Shown here piece after piece: positions 1-5,862 of a stretch of 5,862 nt of DNA. The translations under genes were made by a program, and so were the position numbers. Source of the stretch: JBECKQ01 sp040235375 (GTDB lineage: Bacteria; Planctomycetota; Phycisphaerae; UBA1845). Positions within the stretch are counted from its first letter, which is position 1, and every line of letters begins with the position of its first letter. Under the pieces are notes generated by a model. That model had not been told where the DNA came from. It did no database searches and was given only the letters and a program-made list of their open reading frames with translations. The DNA is taken from positions 1 through 5,862 of the forward strand of contig JBECKQ010000089.1 of the NCBI GenBank assembly GCA_040235375.1, in the 5' to 3' direction.

Positions 1-1992
1 CCGCACCATGCCGTTGAAGTCCATCGGCGACGTCAGGCCGACGTACGACGTGAAGTCCACCACCTCGGGCACGGTCCGCAGGTACGATTCAAAATCGCGG
101 ACGGCCGCGTCGGTCCGTTCGACCGTCGTCCCTTCCGGTAGGTCAAGCACGACCTGCAGCTCGTTCTTGTTGTCGAACGGCAGCATCTTGAGCGGTACGT
201 GGCGCGTGGCCGCCAGGCTGGCCGCCAGTCCCGTCAGCACGAACATGATCCCGAGGAAGATCCACGCGTTTCGCCGCGAGCGCAGCAGCGGCGCCATGAG
301 CGGGTGGAACACGCGATACAGGTAGGTCGCCTTCACTGCGCTGAGGTCGTGTGGATCTTCGACGTGGACTTCCTTCGCCGAGCGATACCGCCGCTTCAGC
401 ACGTGGTACGACATCCACGGCGTGATGGTGAACGCCACGACCATGGACATGATCATCGTCACGGGCACGTTCAGCGCCATCGGCTGCATGTACGGCCCCA
501 TCATTCCGGTGATGAAGAACATCGGCAGGAAGGAAACGATGACGGCCAGCGTCGCCGTGATCAGCGGCGGCCGGATTTCCGCCACCGCCTCGAGCACGAT
601 CGGCCGGCTTGCCCGGCGGTGCAGCCCGAAATGCCGCGAGATGTTCTCCACGTCGACGATAGGGTCGTCCACCAGCAGGCCCAGCGCCAATATCAGCGCG
701 AACAGCGTCACCCGGTTGATCGTGTAGCCGAACAGCATGTTCACGGTCAGCGTCAGGCCGAACACGACGGGGACGGCCACCGTCACGATCATCGCCTCGC
801 GCCACCCGAGGCCCAGCGTGAGCAGGGCGATCACAATGACGATGGCGACGCCGAGGGCCTCGACCAGCTCGTTCACCTTGTGGTCGGCGGTGAGGCCGTA
901 GTTGCGGGTGATAACCACGTCGATGTCGTCGGGAATCACGTCGTGCTTGAGCCTTTGCGCCGCGTCGACAATCTCGTCGGCGACCCACACGGCGTTCGTG
1001 CCGCGCTTCTTCGCCAGGGCGATGGTCACCGCGGGCGAGGAAACTTCGTCGCTCGTCTCCTCCGCGGGCGGTCCGATCAGCGTGCCGGGGAACCCGGCCT
1101 CGTCCTCGAAGCCGCGGGCCGGCCCCCAGCCATGCCGGACGTACGTGGTGACCTCCTCCGGCCCGTCCTCGACATCGGCAACGTCTTGCAGGAACACCGG
1201 CCGGTCGCCCGAGATGGACACGACGAGCTCCTTGAGCTCGTCCGAACGGGCGAAGGCCTTGCCGGCGTCGACGCGGATCACCGCGTCGCCGCGGGAGAAG
1301 TCGCCGTCTGTCTGCGTCACGTTGGCCGCCTGGATGGCCCGCTGGATTTGCAGTGGCGAGACGTTGTAGGCCATCATCCGCTGGTTATCGAGGCGGACGG
1401 TTACTTGCCGTTTTTCCCCGCCGACGACGTACGCCCGCGACGTGTTCTTGACCTTCGCCAGCCGATCGACAACCTCGCCGGCGACGCGCCGCAGCAGGTA
1501 GCTGTCCGACTTCTGGCTCGTCAGCGTCAGCGTGACGATGGGAACGTCGTCGATCTCGATCGGCTTGATCACCCAGCCGGTGACGCCCGGCGGCACCACG
1601 TCGATGTTCTCGTCGATCCGCTTGTAGAGCTTGACCAGGCTGCGCTCGCGGTCCTGGCCGACGTAATAGCGTACCGTGATGATGGCGTGGCCTTCGCTCG
1701 ACATCGAGTACACGTATTCAACGCCGTCGATCTGGTACAGCAGCTTCTCCAGCGGCGTAGACACGAGCTGCTCGACTTCCGCGGCCGAGTGGCCGGGAAA
1801 GTCGACGTGCACATCGGCCAATGGCACGACGATTTGCGGGTCTTCCTCGCGCGGTGTGACCAGCAGCGACGTGATGCCCAGCGCCGCCGCCAACACGATG
1901 AGAATCAGCGCGAGGTTCGAGTAGAGAAACGTGTGGACGATCGCCTGGACAAAGCCGTGCGTCTCGGCGCCGCTGGCGTTACCTGCTTTCAT
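1..1992 (-). CDS. RND-family efflux transporter permease subunit (partial, C-terminus beyond left edge)
   Basis: Inner-membrane pump subunit of the AcrB/RND superfamily, which exports substrates through a tripartite complex using the proton gradient. The frame is open from ATG at 1992 to the window edge (664 codons). RND permeases usually have 1000-1100 residues, so the second half is incomplete. Hydrophobic segments fit TM1 (about residues 24-45), TM2 (376-395), TM3 (399-420), TM4 (426-447), TM5 (475-495), TM6 (505-530) and TM7 (575-596), with the first periplasmic domain between TM1 and TM2. TM4 carries the proton-relay aspartate pair D442-D443 in GLLVDDPIVDVEN. Subfamily-like motifs are TPREEDPQI (46-54), near the TM1 exit, and KRGTNAVW (329-336). 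A Gly/Pro/acid-rich stretch (about 288-320) lies in the docking region. The gene starts 7 bases after the adaptor stop with no clear Shine-Dalgarno, so translation is probably coupled. Substrate cannot be told: it could be drug/hydrophobe or metal type. Confidence 0.95.
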   Translation of the reverse strand, partial: MKAGNASGAETHGFVQAIVHTFLYSNLALILIVLAAALGITSLLVTPREEDPQIVVPLADVHVDFPGHSAAEVEQLVSTPLEKLLYQIDGVEYVYSMSSEGHAIITVRYYVGQDRERSLVKLYKRIDENIDVVPPGVTGWVIKPIEIDDVPIVTLTLTSQKSDSYLLRRVAGEVVDRLAKVKNTSRAYVVGGEKRQVTVRLDNQRMMAYNVSPLQIQRAIQAANVTQTDGDFSRGDAVIRVDAGKAFARSDELKELVVSISGDRPVFLQDVADVEDGPEEVTTYVRHGWGPARGFEDEAGFPGTLIGPPAEETSDEVSSPAVTIALAKKRGTNAVWVADEIVDAAQRLKHDVIPDDIDVVITRNYGLTADHKVNELVEALGVAIVIVIALLTLGLGWREAMIVTVAVPVVFGLTLTVNMLFGYTINRVTLFALILALGLLVDDPIVDVENISRHFGLHRRASRPIVLEAVAEIRPPLITATLAVIVSFLPMFFITGMMGPYMQPMALNVPVTMIMSMVVAFTITPWMSYHVLKRRYRSAKEVHVEDPHDLSAVKATYLYRVFHPLMAPLLRSRRNAWIFLGIMFVLTGLAASLAATRHVPLKMLPFDNKNELQVVLDLPEGTTVERTDAAVRDFESYLRTVPEVVDFTSYVGLTSPMDFNGMVR

Positions 1993-1999
1993 GTGCTGT

Positions 2000-3133
2000 T
2001 TACCCGGTGGATGTCGTCAGCTCGCCGGCTGCGGGAACTGCAACCCGCTCACCCGGCGCGAGACCTGCAAGAACTTCAATGGAATCATCGATCGTCTTGC
2101 CCAGCTCGACCACGCGTCGCTGGCGCACGTCCTTTCCACTGCGGGAGACGACCACGTCAATCAGATCGAGCTGCCCGACGTGGCGGATGGCCGCCTGCGG
2201 AATGACCAGCACCTGCTGCGTGCCGAGCGGGATGTACATGCGGCCGAACATGCCCGAATAGACGCCCGTCGGACATGGCCCGGTGACCTTGACGGAAAAG
2301 CTGCGGCTGGCGGATTCGGCCTCGGGCACGATCTCGCTGACCGTTCCCTGACACGTCTTGCGCAGGGCGTCGACGCGGACATCCACCGACTGACCGACGT
2401 TGAGCCGGTGGGCCAGTGACTCCCGCACGCGGGCGACGAGCTGCATCCGTGTCGGATCGTACAGCGTCAACAGAACCTCGCCGGGCTGGGCGGTGTCGCC
2501 TTCCTCCACCTGCTTGTCCACGACGATGCCGGTGATCGGCGCCTTGATCGTGGCATAGTCGAGGACGGCCTCCGCCTCGCGCTGCGCTTGTTCAGCTCGG
2601 TCGACGCCCGCCTCGGCCGACTTGAGGGCGGTGCTCGCCCGGTCGAACTCGATCTGCGCGGCCTGGCCGCCGTCGTGAAGCTCCTTGATGCGGTCGTACT
2701 CGATCTTGGCCTGTGCTTGCGTCGCCCTGGCGCTTTCCAGCTCTGCCTCGGCCTGCTTCAGCTTGGCCTGCAAGTCGGTGTCGTCGAGCCGGGCGAGAAC
2801 GTCGCCCGCCTTGACATGCTGGCCGGCGGTCACGTTGACCTGGACGACTTTCGCCAAAAGCTTGGACGCCACTGCCGTTTCGTGGACCGCCCGGATCGTG
2901 CCAACGGCCGATTCATCCAGAGGGATCTCGATGAGCCGGGCTTCGACGATCTGGGCATCACCCACGGGCCGGCCGGCTTCAGCCGGTTCCGCCACCACCT
3001 CGCTGTTGATCTTCCGGTGGAATACGCCGGCGAGCAGCATCATCAGGAATGCGACCACGGCGACGAACGCCACACCGGCCACCACTGTTCGCAGCGCCGA
3101 ACCACGCCGCCGCCTGCCTTTTGTCAAGGGCAT
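2000..3133 (-). CDS. RND efflux periplasmic adaptor subunit (membrane fusion protein, HlyD/AcrA-like)
   Basis: Periplasmic adaptor linking an RND permease to an outer-membrane channel. It has 377 residues from ATG at 3133, typical for the family. The N-terminus is basic (KGRRRR, 5-10), followed by one hydrophobic segment (about 15-37) with no lipobox cysteine, so it is probably an uncleaved or Sec-type anchor, not a lipoprotein. Next come the first lipoyl half (about 88-117, with VTAGQHVKAGDVLARLDD), a short alpha-helical hairpin rich in Ala, Glu, Gln and Lys (about 119-190), and the second lipoyl half (APITGIVVDKQVEEGDTAQPGE, 198-219, in two contiguous pieces). A beta-barrel domain (about 228-310) and a membrane-proximal domain (about 311-370, with IPQAAIR and LAGLAPGERV) follow. 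A GTG at 3151 would add six residues, but GGAG sits 9 bases before the ATG and nothing suitable precedes the GTG. It is first in a two-gene operon with the permease. Confidence 0.95.
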   Translation of the reverse strand: MPLTKGRRRRGSALRTVVAGVAFVAVVAFLMMLLAGVFHRKINSEVVAEPAEAGRPVGDAQIVEARLIEIPLDESAVGTIRAVHETAVASKLLAKVVQVNVTAGQHVKAGDVLARLDDTDLQAKLKQAEAELESARATQAQAKIEYDRIKELHDGGQAAQIEFDRASTALKSAEAGVDRAEQAQREAEAVLDYATIKAPITGIVVDKQVEEGDTAQPGEVLLTLYDPTRMQLVARVRESLAHRLNVGQSVDVRVDALRKTCQGTVSEIVPEAESASRSFSVKVTGPCPTGVYSGMFGRMYIPLGTQQVLVIPQAAIRHVGQLDLIDVVVSRSGKDVRQRRVVELGKTIDDSIEVLAGLAPGERVAVPAAGELTTSTG

Positions 3134-3142
3134 GGACTGTTG

Positions 3143-3146
3143 CTCC
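3143..3146 (-). promoter_or_regulatory. Ribosome binding site deciding the adaptor start
   Basis: GGAG on the minus strand, 9 bases before ATG 3133. It favours this ATG over the in-frame GTG at 3151, which lies upstream of the motif and has no Shine-Dalgarno of its own. Confidence 0.65.
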
Positions 3147-3159
3147 AACACTTATGTAT

Positions 3160-3177
3160 CGCGGGACCCGGCCCGCG
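3160..3177. other. Perfect GC-rich inverted repeat in the adaptor gene leader
   Basis: CGCGGG (3160-3165) and CCCGCG (3172-3177) are exact reverse complements around a 6-base loop (acccgg). The element ends 26 bases before the adaptor ATG and just upstream of its ribosome binding site. It could be a leader hairpin in the efflux mRNA or an operator for a dimeric regulator. No regulator gene is visible, and the 6-bp arms could occur by chance in GC-rich DNA. No T-run follows on either strand, so it is not a typical intrinsic terminator. Confidence 0.4.
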
Positions 3178-3562
3178 TCCTATCCCGCCATATCATGTTA
3201 CGCCGTCTCTGGCGAAATGCCATCAATTGTCGCGATGGTTGGAACTGCCTGACTCGACGGAATGGCCCGCGGAATCGTCGGAGCGGCAGCGACCATGCGC
3301 GGCTTCAGAAGTTCCGACATGTGCGGACACGCGGCTGGGGAGGCAAGGCGGGCCAGGGCATTTGAGGCTTGGTTCGCACGGCACCGCAAGAGCAGTGGCA
3401 CACGGGGAGGTCGCCGTTTTTCACCACGGCCTGGCTGCGCTTCGCTGCGCCAGACCATGCCACCCGCGCCACCCTGCCACCGCTGTCACCCCACGCGGAG
3501 GACTGCTCAAGGAGTGGCGGCACACCGAAGCGCAGTGGCCTGCGGAATACGGAACGCCGCTG

Positions 3563-3597
3563 AAAACTGAACACTGAACACTGAACACTGAAAACTG
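3563..3597. repeat. Five-copy heptanucleotide tandem repeat (AAMACTG)
   Basis: Five contiguous 7-bp units: AAAACTG, AACACTG, AACACTG, AACACTG, AAAACTG. They are preceded by a CTG (3560-3562) that could be the end of a sixth unit. The outer units are identical to each other and the three inner ones are identical. The array is markedly richer in A and poorer in G+C than its flanks. It ends 78 bases before the start of the downstream gene. Heptanucleotide short tandem repeats between genes are known in filamentous cyanobacteria (STRR families), but I cannot assign this one to a named family. Its role is unknown: slippage-prone repeat, protein-binding array or neutral element. Confidence 0.9.
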
Positions 3598-3626
3598 CGC
3601 AGCCTTTCGCCCGGCCGGCCAACGGA

Positions 3627-3632
3627 TATGAT
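3627..3632 (+). promoter_or_regulatory. Possible sigma-70-like -10 element for the hypothetical gene-pgi pair
   Basis: TATGAT matches the TATAAT consensus at five of six positions and would put transcription start near 3639, giving a leader of about 37 bases before ATG 3676. No good -35 box lies 16-18 bases upstream (the sequence there is around ctttcg), so this is tentative. The two upstream ATGs at 3628 and 3631 overlap this element, which is a further reason to prefer 3676 as the start. Confidence 0.25.
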
Positions 3633-3663
3633 GACGTCGCGATCAGCGAACGCCAGACAGACG

Positions 3664-3668
3664 AAGGG
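3664..3668 (+). promoter_or_regulatory. Ribosome binding site deciding the start at 3676
   Basis: AAGGG lies 7 bases before ATG 3676. The alternative in-frame ATGs at 3628 and 3631 have no purine-rich motif at the right distance and would add 15-16 residues of low-complexity sequence. Confidence 0.6.
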
Positions 3669-3675
3669 TGCGGGC

Positions 3676-4233
3676 ATGGCGAAAAGAACCAGGAAGACGT
3701 ACAAGCAGATCGCCGCCGATCTGCTGGGGTTTCTTGCCCAATCGTGCCCGGCTATCGACGTGACGGTCGGCCGTAGCGAACGCTGGGGGCGTACGTGCCT
3801 GACGTTCCGGTGGGAAGGCTTTCGCGGTTTGCTGCTCGAGGAACGCTTCCGGCGGATCGCCCGGCTGATCCCGCAGGATTACTTCGAAAGCCACTGCCGG
3901 GACGCCGTGTGGCTGGAACTCGCCCCGGACGAGACGATCGACAACTTCCTGGCCCAGCCGCGGTCGGAAGATGTCGATAGTCGTCTGCCGGCCATCTGGA
4001 AGATGCTGCGTGATTGCAGCTTCTTCGCCGCGCTCGAGGACGAACTGGTCCGCATTCCTCCCGGCGCCTGCCCGGACGATCTCTCCGTGAGCAGGCGGGT
4101 CCTCGCGGCCAAGAGCCTGACGGCGGATGAGGCTCGCGATGCCTGCTTGGCTTTCATTCGCAAAGAGGCCTACAACGACTGGGAGGTGCTCCAGAAGGTG
4201 CGCCCCATCGCGGAATCCCGGAGAAGGCAATGA
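3676..4233 (+). CDS. Uncharacterised 185-residue protein, translationally coupled to pgi
   Basis: I do not recognise this protein. From ATG 3676, chosen for its AAGGG site, it has 185 residues, a basic N-terminus (KRTRKTYK, 3-10), no signal peptide and no membrane segment, so it is probably cytoplasmic. Visible parts are a helix (about 9-22), a likely beta hairpin (about 27-47), the motif FRGLLLEERFRRIARLI (49-65), a strand-like AVWLELAP (77-84), and a helical C-terminal half with TADEARDACLAFIRKEAYNDWEV (149-171, in two contiguous pieces). Residues 9-84 follow the helix-strand-strand-helix-strand order of BolA-like proteins, and FRGLLLEERFRR resembles their F-x-G...R-H-R segment with the histidine replaced. 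This is inference only. Its TGA overlaps the pgi ATG, so it shares the transcript. Cysteines at 24, 41, 74, 114, 132 and 157 show no recognised metal motif. That it is a real gene is likely: GC-biased third positions, a ribosome binding site, and tight coupling. Confidence 0.85.
   Translation: MAKRTRKTYKQIAADLLGFLAQSCPAIDVTVGRSERWGRTCLTFRWEGFRGLLLEERFRRIARLIPQDYFESHCRDAVWLELAPDETIDNFLAQPRSEDVDSRLPAIWKMLRDCSFFAALEDELVRIPPGACPDDLSVSRRVLAAKSLTADEARDACLAFIRKEAYNDWEVLQKVRPIAESRRRQ
4220..4223 (+). promoter_or_regulatory. pgi ribosome binding site inside the upstream gene
   Basis: GGAG sits 6 bases before the pgi ATG, within the last codons of the upstream gene. With the ATGA overlap this supports pgi starting at 4230 and re-initiation by ribosomes finishing the upstream gene. 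Confidence 0.6.
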
Positions 4234-5834
4234 GCGGGAACTGGCAACGCTTCTGCAATCATCTCTACGTGTGCGATTCGGTCGGGCTTCGCCTGGACAC
4301 CTCGCGCATGCGCGCAGGGGGCGACCTGCTCGATAGGCTCGACGGACCAATGCATGACGCCTACGACGCCATGCAGCAGCTCGAGCGCGGCGCGATCGCC
4401 AACCCCGACGAGAACCGCATGGTCGGTCACTACTGGCTGCGCGCCCCGGACCTCGCCCCCGATTCGGAAATCCGCGGCGAGATCGCCGACTGTTTCGCCC
4501 GCATCCGCTCGTTTGCCGAGGACGTGCAGACCGGCCGGATCGCCTCGCCGACCGGCGAGCCCTTCAAGAACCTCCTGCTGATCGGCATCGGCGGCTCGGC
4601 GCTGGGGCCGCAGCTCGTGGACGATGCTCTCGACAGCGGCGCAGGGCCGATGCGCACCTGGTTCATGGACAACACCGATCCGGATGGCATCGATCGCACC
4701 CTGGCGCAGATCGGCCGCGACCTTGGCCGTACGCTGGCGGTGGTCATCTCCAAGTCCGGCGGCACCAAGGAGACGCGCAACGGGATGCTCGAGGCCACCC
4801 GCGCGTATACGAAAGCCGGCCTGTCGTTTCCACGCTTTGCGGTGGCGGTGACTGGCGAGGGAAGCGCCCTTTTCGAGCAGGCCCAGCGCGAAGAGTGGCT
4901 CGACACCTTCCCCATGTGGGACTGGGTCGGCGGACGGACGTCCGTCACCTCCGCCGTGGGATTGCTGCCGGCCTCCCTTCAGGGCTACGACGTTACCGCA
5001 CTGCTCGACGGCGCGCGGGAGATGGACGCCGTCACCCGCCGGCGGGACACGGCGCAGAACCCCGCGGCGCTGCTCGCACTGATGTGGTACGACGCTGCGG
5101 AGAAGCGCGGCCTGCGCGACATGGTCGTCATTCCCTACAAGGACCGGCTGGTGCTCTTTTCCCGCTACCTCCAGCAACTGGTCATGGAGTCGCTGGGCAA
5201 GCAGAAGGATCTCGATGGCAAGACCGTCAATCAGGGGCTGACGGTCTACGGCAACAAGGGGTCCACGGACCAGCACGCCTACGTCCAGCAGTTGCGCGAA
5301 GGGCTGCACAACTTCTTCGTCACGTTCATCGAGGTGCTGCGTGACCGGTCCGGCTCATCGATCGAGGTCGAGCCGCAGGTCACGTCCGGCGATTACCTGC
5401 ACGGATTCCTGCTCGGCACGAGAGAAGCCCTGTATGACAACGGCCGCGAGTCGATCACCATCACCATCGACGAGGTGTCCGCCTACAGCCTCGGCGCGTT
5501 GATTGCCCTGTTCGAGCGCGCCGTGGGCTTCTTCGCGTCGCTTGTCAACATCAACGCCTACCACCAGCCGGGGGTCGAGGCAGGCAAGAAGGCGGCCGGG
5601 CGGGTCATCGCCCTCCAGGCGGAGGTCTGCAAGGCGCTGGCGGCCCGGCCGGGCGAGAAGATGAGCGCCGACCAGATCGCCGCCGCCTGCGGCCGCGAGG
5701 ACGAAGCCGAATGGGTGTACATGATCCTCGAGCACCTGGCGGCGAATCCGGACCGCGGTGTCGAACGCGTCGGCAGTGCCCATCCGGCCAAGGCCCACTA
5801 CCGATGGCTCGGCGTCACCGGCCCGCTGGCATAG
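4230..5834 (+). CDS. pgi: Glucose-6-phosphate isomerase (cyanobacterial/plastid type)
   Basis: Cytoplasmic enzyme interconverting glucose 6-phosphate and fructose 6-phosphate in glycolysis and gluconeogenesis. It is complete at 534 residues. Sugar-phosphate-binding SIS motifs are GIGGSALG (119-126) and SKSGGTKET (174-182). The first family signature appears as DWVGGRTSVTSAVG (231-244), with Thr where most bacterial enzymes have Phe or Tyr. Expected catalytic residues by family alignment are E320 (in MESLGK), H349 (in DQHAY) and K453 (in QPGVEAGKK). The second signature reads AYHQPGVEAGKK (443-454), with His replacing the usual Asp/Asn before Gln. Both variants and the C-terminal extension (about 476-528, helical, ending in YRWLG) resemble cyanobacterial and plant plastid enzymes as I recall them. 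The start at 4230 is supported by GGAG and by ATGA overlap with the upstream gene. All expected catalytic residues are present, so it should be active. Confidence 0.97.
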   Translation: MSGNWQRFCNHLYVCDSVGLRLDTSRMRAGGDLLDRLDGPMHDAYDAMQQLERGAIANPDENRMVGHYWLRAPDLAPDSEIRGEIADCFARIRSFAEDVQTGRIASPTGEPFKNLLLIGIGGSALGPQLVDDALDSGAGPMRTWFMDNTDPDGIDRTLAQIGRDLGRTLAVVISKSGGTKETRNGMLEATRAYTKAGLSFPRFAVAVTGEGSALFEQAQREEWLDTFPMWDWVGGRTSVTSAVGLLPASLQGYDVTALLDGAREMDAVTRRRDTAQNPAALLALMWYDAAEKRGLRDMVVIPYKDRLVLFSRYLQQLVMESLGKQKDLDGKTVNQGLTVYGNKGSTDQHAYVQQLREGLHNFFVTFIEVLRDRSGSSIEVEPQVTSGDYLHGFLLGTREALYDNGRESITITIDEVSAYSLGALIALFERAVGFFASLVNINAYHQPGVEAGKKAAGRVIALQAEVCKALAARPGEKMSADQIAAACGREDEAEWVYMILEHLAANPDRGVERVGSAHPAKAHYRWLGVTGPLA

Positions 5835-5848
5835 CCGATGCCGCGGGC
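5821..5848 (+). terminator. Strong bulged stem-loop spanning the pgi stop codon
   Basis: GCCCGC (5821-5826), a bulged T, and GGCAT (5828-5832) pair with ATGCC (5838-5842) and GCGGGC (5843-5848) around the loop AGCCG, giving 11 base pairs with one bulge. The pgi stop TAG (5832-5834) lies at the top of the stem. No T-run follows, so it is not a classical intrinsic terminator. It may mark the 3' end, stabilise the mRNA or be a repeat. The sequence ends 14 bases later, so what follows is unknown. Confidence 0.45.
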
Positions 5849-5862
5849 GGCAACTCGCGCGC

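Larger units (their letters stand above)
3134..3675. other. Divergent intergenic region without a supported gene
   Basis: About 540 bases between the leftward efflux operon and the rightward gene pair. Short open frames exist on both strands, but none has a credible Shine-Dalgarno, a recognisable protein pattern or good spacing to a neighbour. The region should hold promoters for both operons. It contains the leader hairpin (3160-3177), an imperfect direct repeat (TGGCCCGCGGAAT at 3263-3275 and TGGCCTGCGGAAT at 3536-3548), a 10-bp inverted repeat (3435-3444 with 3526-3535), the heptad array (3563-3597) and the palindrome GGCCGGCC (3613-3620). The repeat content suggests degenerate or repeat-derived DNA. 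Confidence 0.7.

Noticed and set aside
143..988. Minus-strand open frame in a different phase within the permease gene
   Set aside because: Arg/Ala/Gly/Asp-rich translation with no recognisable motif. It overlaps the true permease frame over its whole length.
199..2205. Open frame of 668 codons on the plus strand, antisense to the efflux permease
   Set aside because: Its translation is extremely rich in His, Arg, Asp and Gln with no domain, as expected from the complement of GC-rich codons. The minus-strand frame gives a clear RND permease.
3178..3240. Possible promoter for the efflux operon (TTGATG and TAACAT on the minus strand)
   Set aside because: Each box matches consensus at only four of six positions and the spacer is 20 bases, too long for a normal sigma-70 promoter.
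3198..3458. Minus-strand small open frame upstream of the adaptor, with an inner ATG giving about 40 residues (MSELLKPRMVAAAP...)
   Set aside because: There is no Shine-Dalgarno before either start, no known pattern, and it lies in repeat-bearing DNA. Codon third positions are less GC-biased than in the neighbouring genes.
3262..3570. Plus-strand open frame of 102 codons in the intergenic region
   Set aside because: Low-complexity Arg/Ala/Pro/Cys translation without a ribosome binding site. It runs into the heptad array.
3563..3597. CRISPR array
   Set aside because: The units are only 7 bp and directly adjacent with no spacers, so this is a simple tandem repeat.
4170..5309. Minus-strand open frame of 379 codons antisense to pgi
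   Set aside because: No recognisable protein pattern. The plus strand encodes a complete isomerase with all expected catalytic residues.
5838..5862. ATG 3 bases after the pgi stop, open to the window edge (MPRAATRA)
   Set aside because: Only eight codons are visible, there is no Shine-Dalgarno, and the ATG lies in the 3' arm of the hairpin across the pgi stop.

Overview
The window is GC-rich bacterial DNA (about two thirds G+C by eye) with tightly packed, ordinary genes. There are four protein-coding genes in two divergent pairs, separated by a non-coding stretch of about 540 bases. I saw no tRNA, rRNA, CRISPR array, insertion sequence or phage gene. The organism is a Gram-negative-type bacterium, because an RND efflux pump needs two membranes. 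The plastid/cyanobacterial-type phosphoglucose isomerase, the intergenic heptanucleotide repeat and the gene style would fit a planctomycete or a similar environmental lineage. That assignment is inference and only weakly supported.

Left half, minus strand (1-3133): a two-gene efflux operon read right to left. The first gene encodes a periplasmic membrane-fusion (HlyD/AcrA-like) adaptor. Seven bases after its stop begins an RND-family inner-membrane permease, which runs off the left edge after 664 codons, so its C-terminal third or more is missing. Together they would form the inner-membrane and periplasmic parts of a proton-driven tripartite export pump. No outer-membrane factor gene is visible.

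Middle (3134-3675): a divergent intergenic region with a GC-rich hairpin just upstream of the adaptor gene, imperfect direct and inverted repeats, five tandem copies of a 7-bp unit (AAMACTG), and a possible -10 box for the rightward genes.

Right half, plus strand (3676-5834): an unrecognised 185-residue soluble protein whose stop overlaps the start of pgi (ATGA), so the two are probably co-transcribed and translationally coupled. pgi encodes glucose-6-phosphate isomerase, complete at 534 residues, with signature variants and a C-terminal extension of the cyanobacterial/plastid type. A strong bulged hairpin spans the pgi stop codon and may end or protect the transcript.

I found no convincing new multi-gene system. 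The items most worth a second look are the uncharacterised protein coupled to pgi, which has a possible BolA-like pattern, the heptad repeat, and the hairpin across the pgi stop.
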